Shown: positions 1 through 6,997 of the stretch, in pieces
Position numbering within the stretch: position 1 is the first letter of the stretch
Layout: each line of letters begins with the position of its first letter
Source: Actinomycetota bacterium
Lineage (GTDB): Bacteria > Actinomycetota > Actinomycetes > S36-B12
DNA length: 12,677 bases
Assembly: GCA_010029945.1 (NCBI GenBank)
Contig: RGQW01000032.1
Coordinates: 1-12,677 of the forward strand
Direction of reading: 5' to 3'
Program-made: the position numbers and the translations under genes
Notes under the pieces: model-generated
Seen by the model: only the letters and a program-made list of their open reading frames with translations
The model's database searches: none
Told to the model about the DNA's origin: nothing

Positions 1-295
1 TCGGGAACTGACCAAGACCTACGAAGAGGTCAGGCGGGACAGCCTCGGGGAGCTTGCTCGGTGGGCCGAGGGTGAGGTCCGCGGGGAGATAACGATCGTG
101 GTTGCCGGCGCCTCTGATGACGAACGTCGCGACGCATCGGGTTTGGGAGATGACGAGGCGATAGCGGCGGCGGTGCGTGACCGAATGGACGCGGGAGCCT
201 CGCGCAAAGAGGCTGCCGCCGAGGTTGCCGATCATGCGGGACTGTCCAAGAGGTACGTCTATGACGTCTCCTTGCGCACAGTGGGCGACACCTAG
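1..295 (+). CDS. rsmI: RsmI, 16S rRNA 2'-O-ribose C1402 methyltransferase, C-terminal part (5' truncated by window edge)
   Basis: Only the last 97 codons are present, entering in frame at base 2 and stopping at TAG 293-295. The visible start RELTKTYEEVRR, followed by LGELARWA and GEITIVVAGA, is the C-terminal signature of the tetrapyrrole-methylase-fold enzyme RsmI, which methylates the 2'-hydroxyl of C1402 in the 16S rRNA decoding centre using SAM. After it comes a small helical tail (AIAAAVRDRMDAGASRKEAA, then a YVYD motif) of the helix-turn-helix type usually found at the end of RsmI. The SAM-binding half lies outside the window. metG begins 9 bp after the stop, so co-transcription is likely. 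In mycobacteria rsmI (Rv1003) also lies near metG. The family assignment is firm; activity cannot be judged from this fragment. Confidence 0.9.
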   Translation, partial: RELTKTYEEVRRDSLGELARWAEGEVRGEITIVVAGASDDERRDASGLGDDEAIAAAVRDRMDAGASRKEAAAEVADHAGLSKRYVYDVSLRTVGDT

Positions 296-304
296 GATCG
301 GGTC

Positions 305-1933
305 ATGTCCGCGCGCGAGGGTGAATCGTTGTTGGGTGAGAAGGCGTACTACGTCACGACGCCCATCTACTACGTCAATGACGCCCCACATATCGGTCAC
401 GCGTACACGACGACAGCCGGTGACGTTCTCACCCGTTGGCACCGGCAGCGCGGCGAGAAGGTGTGGTACCTCACCGGCGTCGATGAGCATGGAACCAAGG
501 TGCAGCGGGCCGCCGAAGCGGGCGGTGTCACCCCGCAAGCGTGGGTCGACCGGCTCGTCGAGGAGTCCTGGTTGCCGGTTCTGGAGACCGTCGATGCTGC
601 TAACGACGACTTCATCCGCACGACCGACGATCGACACGTGGCGCGAGTTCAGAAATTCTGGGAGAAGGTTCGCGACAACGGTTTCGTGTATTCCGCCCCC
701 TACGAGGGCCCCTACTGCGTCGGATGCGAAGAGTTCAAACTCCCCGGAGACCTCGTCGATGGGACCGGTGAGTACGAAGGGCAGCAGGTGTGCCCGGTGC
801 ACTCCCGACCGGTGGAGCAACTCCGGGAAGATAACTGGTTCTTCCAACTCTCGGCCTTCGCAGACCGCCTCATCGAGCACTACGAAGCCCACCCCGAAGC
901 GGTCCGCCCGCAAAGCGCGTACAACGAGGTGATGGCTTTCTTGAAGCAGGGCCTGGTGGACATCTCGATGTCTCGGTCGAGCGTGGACTGGGGGATCCCT
1001 CTCCCTTGGGACGACACCCAGGTGGTGTACGTCTGGTTCGACGCGTTATTGAACTACGCCACCGCGACCGGGTACGGATCCGAAGCCGGAACCGATGACG
1101 CCGCCAGGTACGCGACGACATGGCCGGCGAACGTTCATCTGGTCGGCAAAGACATCTTGCGCTTCCACGCCGTGTACTGGCCGGCGATGCTTCTCGCAGC
1201 CGGTGAGCCATTGCCGTCGCAGGTCTTCGCACACGGCTGGCTGCTGGTCGGGGGCGAGAAGATGAGCAAGTCCAAGCTCACCGGCATCGCACCCGAAGAC
1301 ATCATCGACCACTTCGGCTCGGACGCTTTCCGGTACTACTTCATGCGCGCCATCAGTTTCGGGCAGGACGGCTCCTTCTCGTGGGAGGACATGTCTGCTC
1401 GGTACACCTCGGAGTTGGCGAACGGCCTCGGCAACCTGGCATCGCGATCGACGGCGATGGTGGGGAAGTACCGCGACGGCGCACTTCCTGAACCCGGCCC
1501 GCTCACCGCCGCCGAGGACGCCGTCGTTGAGCGACTCGCGTCGGCTACGACGAACGCTGACGCGGCCATGGACGAACTCGACTTCTCCACCGCCATCGGA
1601 GAAATCCGCAGTGTGGTCGAGCTGGTCAACCAGTATGTCACTGAGGTGGAACCGTGGGTGCTCGCCAAAGACGACGCCAACGCCCAGCGTTTGGACACGG
1701 TCCTCTACACGATGTGTGAAGTGCTGCGCGCCGTCGCCGTTCTCTACAACGCCGTGATGCCGAAAGCGATGGCGAGTTTGTGGTCGCAGTTGGGGGCGGG
1801 CGAGGCTCTCGGTGACCTGGCTGCGCAACGGATAGCCGATGCTGGTCGCTGGGGCCAACTTCCTCCCGGGTCGACCATCACCAAGGGGGATGCGCTCTTT
1901 CCTCGGCTGCCGGACGAGCCGACGGAGGCCTAG
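305..1933 (+). CDS. metG: Methionyl-tRNA synthetase
   Basis: A class I aminoacyl-tRNA synthetase that charges tRNA-Met, and initiator tRNA, with methionine in the cytoplasm. It has 542 residues. The ATP-binding HIGH motif is at residues 29-32, and the KMSKS loop is exact at 319-323. The connective peptide carries a CxxC at C138/C141 and a CPVH at C163-H166, a plausible single zinc knuckle resembling Thermus-type MetRS. The M. tuberculosis enzyme, as I recall it, lacks these cysteines. The VWFDALLNY segment of the catalytic core is also clear. There is no C-terminal tRNA-binding (EMAP-like) extension, so this is the short form. The ATG at 305 follows an AGGATCGGG stretch and places the YYVTTPIYYVNDAPHIGH motif at the expected distance. 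It lies 9 bp after rsmI and 2 bp before tatD. Confidence 0.97.
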   Translation: MSAREGESLLGEKAYYVTTPIYYVNDAPHIGHAYTTTAGDVLTRWHRQRGEKVWYLTGVDEHGTKVQRAAEAGGVTPQAWVDRLVEESWLPVLETVDAANDDFIRTTDDRHVARVQKFWEKVRDNGFVYSAPYEGPYCVGCEEFKLPGDLVDGTGEYEGQQVCPVHSRPVEQLREDNWFFQLSAFADRLIEHYEAHPEAVRPQSAYNEVMAFLKQGLVDISMSRSSVDWGIPLPWDDTQVVYVWFDALLNYATATGYGSEAGTDDAARYATTWPANVHLVGKDILRFHAVYWPAMLLAAGEPLPSQVFAHGWLLVGGEKMSKSKLTGIAPEDIIDHFGSDAFRYYFMRAISFGQDGSFSWEDMSARYTSELANGLGNLASRSTAMVGKYRDGALPEPGPLTAAEDAVVERLASATTNADAAMDELDFSTAIGEIRSVVELVNQYVTEVEPWVLAKDDANAQRLDTVLYTMCEVLRAVAVLYNAVMPKAMASLWSQLGAGEALGDLAAQRIADAGRWGQLPPGSTITKGDALFPRLPDEPTEA

Positions 1934-1935
1934 GC

Positions 1936-2796
1936 ATGGCTCGCGAGCTCGGCTGGCCGGATGCCCCGGATGCTCTTGGGCGACCGGTGATCGATTCCCA
2001 CACCCACCTCGACGTCCACGACCGTTCACTGCACGGCGATCAAGCCCCGGACGCAGACGCGTTATTGGCGTGGGCGGAGCAGGTCGGCGTACCGAAGGTC
2101 GTGCAGATCGGTTGCGATGTCGAATCAGCCGAATGGTCGGTTCCCTTTGCGCGCGAACACCCGAATGTGGCGGTGGGGGTGGCGCTGCATCCGAACGATG
2201 CCGCTCGTATCGGTGTTCGCCAGGGGAGAGACGCTCTGGAAGCAGCCTGGGCTCGCATCGACGAGTTGGCGCGGGACCCTGTGGTGTGCGCGGTCGGTGA
2301 AACCGGTCTGGACTACTTCCGTACCCCCGAAAGCGAGGGTCAGGCGACCCAGCACGAGTCCTTTCGCTGGCACATCGACCTCGCGAGGGAACTCGACAAG
2401 ACCCTGGTGATCCATGACCGCGATTCCCACGACGATGTCATCTCGGTACTCCTCGATCAGGGTGCGCCGAAGCGAGTTGTCTTCCATTGCTTCTCCGGTG
2501 ATGCGGACATGGCGCGCGTGTGCGCCGAGCACGGGTGGTTCATGTCCTTCGCCGGGGTCATCACCTTCGGGAGCGCGGAGGGGCTACGAGAAGCGCTGCG
2601 GACAGTGCCGGATGATCTGCTGCTCGTGGAAACCGATGCGCCGTACCTCACGCCGAAACCGAACCGGGGACGGGTCAATGCGACGTACCTCATGCCGTGG
2701 ACGGTGCGACGCATAGCCGAGGAGCGAGGTGTCGACGTCGATCAACTGTGCGATGACATTGTCGCGAACACGCATCGTGCGTTCGGCCATTGGTGA
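1936..2796 (+). CDS. tatD: TatD-family metal-dependent DNase/hydrolase
   Basis: A 286-residue TIM-barrel metallohydrolase of the TatD family, whose members have 3'-5' exonuclease or endonuclease activity on DNA or RNA and are linked to DNA repair and quality control. The metal ligands are visible in order: HTHLD at 22-26, Glu122 in GETGLDY, His160 in VIHDRD, His184 in HCFSG, and Asp234 in ETDAPYL. The usual 'H-x-R-E/D-A' after the third motif reads HDRDSHDD, a common variant. The ATG is 2 bp after the metG stop, with a GGAGG ribosome-binding site at 1924-1928 inside the end of metG, so coupling is likely. The first 16 residues before the barrel are a small extension. The stop TGA (2794-2796) is already part of the heptamer repeat array that fills the gap to ksgA. 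Confidence 0.95.
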   Translation: MARELGWPDAPDALGRPVIDSHTHLDVHDRSLHGDQAPDADALLAWAEQVGVPKVVQIGCDVESAEWSVPFAREHPNVAVGVALHPNDAARIGVRQGRDALEAAWARIDELARDPVVCAVGETGLDYFRTPESEGQATQHESFRWHIDLARELDKTLVIHDRDSHDDVISVLLDQGAPKRVVFHCFSGDADMARVCAEHGWFMSFAGVITFGSAEGLREALRTVPDDLLLVETDAPYLTPKPNRGRVNATYLMPWTVRRIAEERGVDVDQLCDDIVANTHRAFGHW

Positions 2797-2862
2797 GACG
2801 TGACGGGTGAAGCGTGAGGCGCGAACGGTGAGTGTTGAACAGTGAGTAACGAACGGTGAGCC
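2793..2862 (+). repeat. Tandem heptamer array, consensus GTGANNN, ten units filling the tatD-ksgA gap
   Basis: Units begin at 2793, 2800, 2807, 2814, 2821, 2828, 2835, 2842, 2849 and 2856, an exact 7-nt register. Seven units start GTGA. The exceptions are GCGA at 2821, TTGA at 2835 and ACGA at 2849. The three spacer bases vary. The 11-mer CGAACGGTGAG occurs twice, 28 nt (four units) apart, at 2822-2832 and 2850-2860. The first unit contains the tatD stop codon and the last contains the ksgA GTG start. Heptameric short tandem repeats are known from cyanobacterial genomes; any relationship here is unknown. I see no further units on either side. Confidence 0.85.
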
Positions 2863-3701
2863 GACTCCTTGGCGCCGCCGATGTTCGCCGCATCGCTACC
2901 GAACTCGATATTCGCCCCACCAAAAAGTGGGGTCAGAACTTCGTCATCGACCCGAATACCGTCGAGCGGATCGTGCGGCTGGCGAACGTGTCGCGAGACG
3001 ACGTCGTGGTGGAAGTGGGCCCGGGCCTGGGCAGTCTGACGTTGGCCCTGCTGCGGTCGGGTGCGCAGGTGGTCGCGGTCGAGATCGATGCACGGTTGGC
3101 CGACCGGTTGCCCCGAACGATCGGCGAATTCGACCCGGCGGCCATCGATCGACTCGCTGTTGTCAACGCCGATGCCCTGCAGGTGCATCAGTTGCCGAGT
3201 GCGCCGACGATGCTCGTGGCGAATCTCCCCTACAACGTCTCCGTCCCGGTGGTCCTGCACTTGCTTGCAGAGTTCGACAGCATTCACCGGGTCTTGGTGA
3301 TGGTGCAACGTGAGGTGGCTGATCGGCTGTGCGCCGAGCCTGGTTCTCGGACGTACGGGGTGCCCAGCGTCAAGGCGCGATGGTTCGGTGACGTCGCGTA
3401 CGCGGGCGACGTGTCTCGGACGGTGTTCTGGCCCGTCCCCAACGTCGACTCCGGCCTGGTGTCCTTGACGCGAACGGCCCCACCCGCAGGGGTAACGCGC
3501 GACGAGGTCTTCACCCTCATCGATGCGGCATTCGCGCAGCGACGCAAGCAGTTGACGTCCGCCCTTTCTGGCTGGCTTCCGGGCCGCGGCGTCGTGCACG
3601 AGGTCCTCGATGCGGCGGGTGTGGATCCGCGAGCGCGGGGCGAGGAATTGAGCCTGGAGGATTTCTGTGCGATCGCGCGCGCGGCGAGGAGCCCCGGGTA
3701 G
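2856..3701 (+). CDS. rsmA: RsmA/KsgA, 16S rRNA dimethyladenosine transferase
   Basis: A SAM-dependent enzyme that dimethylates A1518 and A1519 in helix 45 of 16S rRNA during late 30S assembly. It has 281 residues, normal for the family. The motifs are WGQNFVID at 25-32, the SAM-binding VEVGPGLGSLT at 52-62, the acidic VEID after strand 2, and the catalytic NLPYN at 123-127. A C-terminal helical domain with AFAQRRKQL follows. The GTG start at 2856 is well constrained: an in-frame TAA lies at 2847-2849, and no other start codon precedes the conserved LLGAADVRR. No clear Shine-Dalgarno sequence is visible, because the upstream sequence is the heptamer array. ispE follows after 16 bp, the usual actinobacterial pairing. 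In mycobacteria rpfB precedes this gene; here it is absent. Confidence 0.97.
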   Translation: MSRLLGAADVRRIATELDIRPTKKWGQNFVIDPNTVERIVRLANVSRDDVVVEVGPGLGSLTLALLRSGAQVVAVEIDARLADRLPRTIGEFDPAAIDRLAVVNADALQVHQLPSAPTMLVANLPYNVSVPVVLHLLAEFDSIHRVLVMVQREVADRLCAEPGSRTYGVPSVKARWFGDVAYAGDVSRTVFWPVPNVDSGLVSLTRTAPPAGVTRDEVFTLIDAAFAQRRKQLTSALSGWLPGRGVVHEVLDAAGVDPRARGEELSLEDFCAIARAARSPG

Positions 3702-3717
3702 GCCGTAACCTGGCGCT

Positions 3718-4623
3718 GTGTCCGTCGTTGTTCGCGCACCCGCGAAGATCAACCTGCAGTTGAGCGTTGGTCCGCTGCGAGACGACGGTTACCACGAACT
3801 CGTCTCGGTCTTCCACGCTGTCTCGTTGGTCGACGTCATTACCGCCCAACGCGGCGAGGGCGTCCAGGTTTCCATGAGCGGTGAGGGTTCAGAGTCGCTG
3901 GCCACCGATGACAGCAACCTGGTGGTGCAAGCGATTCACGCGCTCGCGCAACACGCGCAGATCGATCCCCACGTGAGCATCCACGTGGAGAAGTCCATTC
4001 CCCTTGCCGGAGGAATGGCGGGCGGAAGCGCCGATGCGGCGGGAACACTGGTTGCCTGCGATGCGTTGTGGGGGACCGGGTTGTCTCGGGAGGAGCTTGC
4101 CGACATCGGTGCCCGGCTCGGATCAGACGTGCCGTTTGCGCTGTTCGGCGCGAACGCTATTGGTCGACGTCGTGGCGAAAAGATCATGCCGGTGCTGGGT
4201 CAGGGACAGTTCCACTGGGTGTTCGCCCTGGCGGACGAAGGCTTGTCGACGCCGGCGGTCTATCGACAGTGCGACACGTTGCGCGAGGGAGAGCAGATCC
4301 GGCCACCCGAGGTGTCCGATGCGCTGTTGCATGCGCTTCGCCAGGGAGACGCAAACGCGCTGGCCGCCGCGCTTCACAACGACCTTCAACCGGCCGCAAT
4401 ATCCCTGCGCCCCGCGCTGCGCAGTCTGCTCGAAGCCGGCGTCGAATATGGGGCGCTGGCCGGAGTCGTCTCCGGCAGCGGACCCACGTGTGCATTCCTG
4501 TGCCGCGACAGCGCGCACTCGATCGATGTGGCCGTTGCCATGACGGCGACGGGCATGTGTCGAACGGTGAAGCGCGCGACCGGGCCGGCGCCCGGTGCTC
4601 GGGTGGTTACCTCGACGGTGTGA
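3718..4623 (+). CDS. ispE: 4-diphosphocytidyl-2-C-methyl-D-erythritol kinase (IspE)
   Basis: The GHMP-family kinase of the MEP (non-mevalonate) isoprenoid pathway. It phosphorylates CDP-ME at the 2-position, supplying IPP and DMAPP for quinones, carotenoids and the undecaprenyl carrier. It has 301 residues. PAKINLQL lies at 8-15, DGYHEL follows, the glycine-rich ATP loop PLAGGMAGGSADAAG is at 95-109, the catalytic Asp137 sits in LGSDVPF, and the C-terminal GHMP motif VVSGSGPTCAFL is present. The GTG start at 3718 puts PAKINL eight residues in, as expected; the ribosome-binding site is weak. It is the last gene of the + strand block. Its final 17 bp (4607-4623) overlap the 3' end of the convergent marR gene, so no separate terminator fits between them. 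Confidence 0.97.
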   Translation: MSVVVRAPAKINLQLSVGPLRDDGYHELVSVFHAVSLVDVITAQRGEGVQVSMSGEGSESLATDDSNLVVQAIHALAQHAQIDPHVSIHVEKSIPLAGGMAGGSADAAGTLVACDALWGTGLSREELADIGARLGSDVPFALFGANAIGRRRGEKIMPVLGQGQFHWVFALADEGLSTPAVYRQCDTLREGEQIRPPEVSDALLHALRQGDANALAAALHNDLQPAAISLRPALRSLLEAGVEYGALAGVVSGSGPTCAFLCRDSAHSIDVAVAMTATGMCRTVKRATGPAPGARVVTSTV

Positions 4624-5098
4624 ATTGCTGCATCAGGTCGCGGAGCAAGTCCGCGAGTTCTACCCGTTCAGCATCGCTCAGTGACTCCAGCAAGAGTTGC
4701 TCGTGGGACAGCAGATCGGTGAAGGCTCCATCGACGGCGAGGCGACCAGCGTCGGTGAGTTCCACACGCACCCCACGTCGGTCGGTCGGGTCGGGTTGAC
4801 GCTGAACGAAGGTTCGCGCCTCGAGTCGGTCGATGCGATTGGTCATGGTTCCGCTGGTGACCATGGTTTGGGTCGCCAATTGCCCTGGGGACAAGGCGTA
4901 GGGAGTGCCCGAGCGCCGCAGCGCCGCGAGCACGTCGAACTCCCACCCTTCGAGGTCGTGTTGGGCGAAGGCCGACGTCCGCGCCTGGTCAAGGTGTCGG
5001 GCCAATCGAGTGACGCGGGACAAGACGCTTAGCGGGCGGACGTCCAGATCGGGACGTTCGCGATTCCACGCTTCGACGATGCCGTCGACGTCATCCAT
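4607..5098 (-). CDS. MarR-family winged-helix transcriptional regulator
   Basis: A 163-residue cytoplasmic DNA-binding protein, normal length for MarR dimers. After an N-terminal helix (ERPDLDVRPLSVLSRVTRLA, residues 14-33), the winged helix covers about 50-115. The recognition helix is around SGTMTNRIDRLE (82-93), and the wing carries the classic D-x-x-D-R-R-G pattern (DPTDRRGVRVELT, 103-115). A C-terminal dimerisation helix follows. The ligand is unknown; MarR proteins commonly sense phenolics, oxidants or lipids. The ATG at 5096-5098 lies 15 bp from a perfect palindrome (5113-5125), which suggests autoregulation. It lies 46 bp downstream of the TetR gene on the same strand, so it may be the last gene of the desaturase operon or have its own promoter. 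It overlaps the ispE 3' end by 17 bp. Confidence 0.92.
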   Translation of the reverse strand: MDDVDGIVEAWNRERPDLDVRPLSVLSRVTRLARHLDQARTSAFAQHDLEGWEFDVLAALRRSGTPYALSPGQLATQTMVTSGTMTNRIDRLEARTFVQRQPDPTDRRGVRVELTDAGRLAVDGAFTDLLSHEQLLLESLSDAERVELADLLRDLMQQFTPSR

Positions 5099-5112
5099 GC
5101 CGCCATGCTAGA

Positions 5113-5125
5113 TCAAGACTCTTGA
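5113..5125. promoter_or_regulatory. Candidate MarR operator (13-bp palindrome TCAAGA-N-TCTTGA)
   Basis: TCAAGA (5113-5118), one central base, and TCTTGA (5120-5125) form a perfect inverted repeat. A third TCTTGA half-site is at 5135-5140. It lies 15 bp upstream of the marR start codon, in the 46-bp gap after the TetR gene. TCTTGA/TCAAGA inverted repeats are a common type of MarR-family operator, so autoregulation by the adjacent MarR protein is a reasonable inference. No convincing -10 and -35 pair was identified. Confidence 0.6.
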
Positions 5126-5144
5126 CGACGAGATTCTTGATGGT

Positions 5145-5936
5145 CTATTTCTTGTTTCGCTTGCGGCCTTTCTCAACGGTATGCAGCGTTGGTTTGGGCT
5201 CCAAGTGCTCGAGGCCGTTCCATGCGAGGTTGACCAGGTGGGCGACAACGTCGTCCTTCCCGGGCTTGCGAACATCGAGCCACCACTGCCCGGTGAGCGC
5301 CACCATGCCCACGAGTGCCTGGGAGTACACGGCCGCGTACTTGGTGCTGATGTCGTGGCTATCGAATTCGCGCGCCAAGAGGTGTTCGACCTGCGCGGCA
5401 ATGTCGACGATCAAGCTGGCAAAGGAACCGCTGGACTGCGAGACCGGCGAGTCCCGGACCAGAATGCGGAAGCCTTCGGGGTTGTCGTCGATGTAATCGA
5501 ACAACGCCATGCCTGCCTGTTCGAGGAGGGCGCGGGCGGTGCCCGCGGTGAGCGCGTCGGAGATGGACGCCAGGAGATCGTTCATCTCGCGGTCGACGAG
5601 AACCGCGTATAACCCTTCCTTGCCACCGAAGTGCTCGTAGACGACGGGCTTGGACACACCAGCTTTCGCCGCGATCTCCTCGACGCTGACCGCCTCGAAA
5701 CCTTTGTCCGCGAACAGAGTCCGTCCGACATCGAGGAGTTGCTCTCGACGCTCTTGGCCGGTCATGCGCACCTTGGAGCTCTTGCCCGAGGGCGCGCGGT
5801 TGCGGCTTTGCGTTCGCGTCGATCTCGACTGTCGCGTCGCCGTTCGCCCCGACGCCGAACTCAGTTCGATGACGGTGCTGTCCAGGGCTTCGCCCTCGGC
5901 GATGTCCTCGGAACGATCGGCTGGCTGTGGTGTCAC
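5145..5936 (-). CDS. TetR-family regulator, FasR-like, with long N-terminal extension
   Basis: A 263-residue TetR-family regulator. The DNA-binding domain begins near Met58 (MTGQERREQLLDVGRTLF) and includes the helix-turn-helix IAAKAGVSKPVVYEHF followed by GGKEGLYAV. The C-terminal ligand domain contains FRILVRDSP, QWWLD and AHLVNLAWNGLEHLE. From memory this resembles mycobacterial FasR (Rv3208), an acyl-CoA-responsive regulator of fatty acid synthase; I could not align it. Residues 1-57 are an extra S/T/R-rich, probably disordered segment. The GTG start at 5936 is supported by a 4-bp GTGA overlap with the desaturase stop. An internal ATG at 5763-5765 (Met58) would give a conventional-length protein. 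Its position directly behind a desaturase suggests that it senses acyl chains and controls that operon, possibly through the palindrome at 7011-7024. Confidence 0.9.
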   Translation of the reverse strand: MTPQPADRSEDIAEGEALDSTVIELSSASGRTATRQSRSTRTQSRNRAPSGKSSKVRMTGQERREQLLDVGRTLFADKGFEAVSVEEIAAKAGVSKPVVYEHFGGKEGLYAVLVDREMNDLLASISDALTAGTARALLEQAGMALFDYIDDNPEGFRILVRDSPVSQSSGSFASLIVDIAAQVEHLLAREFDSHDISTKYAAVYSQALVGMVALTGQWWLDVRKPGKDDVVAHLVNLAWNGLEHLEPKPTLHTVEKGRKRNKK

Positions 5937-6940
5937 GCGCTAGTGCTGGACGCGCTCGCCGCATCTGCTGTCGCCGGCGGCTGGTAGCCGCGGATGCGGG
6001 GTGCCATTGACGGATCGATGAGCTTCTTAGCGAGACGCTCGGGCTTGGGCCAGCGCACGTCGTGCGCGAGATTCACGCGCTCGAGCATGCGAATGACTCC
6101 GGCGCTGGGGTCGATCTGACCCTTGAGTACTCCATGGCGAGCGCACGTCGGGTCTACGTGGTGCAGGTTGTGCCAGGACTCGCCGAAGGAGGGAATCGCC
6201 AGCCAATTCACGTTGCTGGAGAGGTCGCGGCTTTTGAAGGGACGCTTGCCGAACACGTGGCAGATCGAGTTGATCGACCACGTCACGTGGTGCACGAATG
6301 CGACGCGAACAACGCCGCCCCAGAACATGCCCGTCAGGAACCCGAGCCACGACCACGTGATCAGGCCGCCGATGATGCCGGGCAACAGGAACGTCATGAC
6401 GACGATGATGGGAAAGGCGTTATTGATGCGCTGCAGATCCTTGTCGTCGCGGATGTCCGGCGCGTACTGGTCCACGGTGGCCTGCTCTTCGGAGAAGAGC
6501 CATCCCATGTGGGCGAACACCAATCCCTTGCCAATGGCTTTGCGGGAGGTTCCGAACCGCCACGGTGAATGCGGGTCGCCAATTTCATCGGAGAACTTGT
6601 GGTGCTTGCGGTGGTCGGCCACCCACTGGTTGATCGAACCCTCGAGCGCGTACGAGCCCATGATCGCGAGGGCGATCTTGACTGGACGGGGTGCCTTGAA
6701 GGAGCCGTGGGTGAAAAAGCGGTGGTAGCCGACGGTGATCCCCAGACCGGTGAGCGCCCAGAAGCCGAGAAGCAAGCCGATGTCAACCCAGGACACCAGG
6801 CCCCAGTAGATCATCGGGATCACGCCGAGCAGAGCGAGCGTCGGTCCGACGACGAAGATCCCGATGGTGATCTTCATGGGGGTGCTGAGGAAGATCGCGT
6901 CGCCGTCGTCGACCTTCTCAAAATCCTGGACAAGCGCCAT
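5933..6940 (-). CDS. Membrane-bound acyl-CoA (delta-9 type) fatty acid desaturase
   Basis: A 335-residue integral-membrane di-iron desaturase of the stearoyl-CoA desaturase type, expected to insert a double bond into acyl chains with O2 and an electron donor. All three histidine boxes are intact: HRFFTH at 73-78, HRKHH at 110-114 and HNLHH at 257-261. INSICH at 223-228 carries the additional histidine found in this family. Hydrophobic membrane segments lie at about 22-45, 52-71, 175-195 and 197-215. The C-terminus ends in an Ala/Ser/Thr-rich tail. The reading frame stays open upstream through the tRNA, but the ATG at 6938-6940 is preferred: it has an AAGGG ribosome-binding site about 6 nt upstream and gives the normal family length. 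No electron-transfer partner gene is in the window. The GTGA overlap with the downstream TetR gene indicates coupled translation. Confidence 0.94.
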   Translation of the reverse strand: MALVQDFEKVDDGDAIFLSTPMKITIGIFVVGPTLALLGVIPMIYWGLVSWVDIGLLLGFWALTGLGITVGYHRFFTHGSFKAPRPVKIALAIMGSYALEGSINQWVADHRKHHKFSDEIGDPHSPWRFGTSRKAIGKGLVFAHMGWLFSEEQATVDQYAPDIRDDKDLQRINNAFPIIVVMTFLLPGIIGGLITWSWLGFLTGMFWGGVVRVAFVHHVTWSINSICHVFGKRPFKSRDLSSNVNWLAIPSFGESWHNLHHVDPTCARHGVLKGQIDPSAGVIRMLERVNLAHDVRWPKPERLAKKLIDPSMAPRIRGYQPPATADAASASSTSA

Positions 6941-6997
6941 GGGGAACCCTTCGTACGTGGTGGAGGCCGTTCCACGCGAGGCTGCGTGGCCGAACCT

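Noticed and set aside
1046..2029. Long open frame on the minus strand opposite metG
   Set aside because: It is antisense to a fully motif-supported MetRS, reads as Arg/Gly/His-rich sequence with no recognisable domain, and is expected from high-GC codon use.
2793..2862. CRISPR array
   Set aside because: The units are only 7 nt with 3-nt variable parts, there are no spacers of CRISPR length, and there are no cas genes.
2742..3752. Long minus-strand open frame opposite ksgA, partly translating the heptamer array
   Set aside because: It is a shadow of ksgA. The SLF/SRLT-like residues are simply the reverse complement of the GTGANNN repeats.
4068..4799. Plus-strand frame running out of ispE into the region of marR
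   Set aside because: It overlaps two genes with strong motifs and has no recognisable domain of its own.
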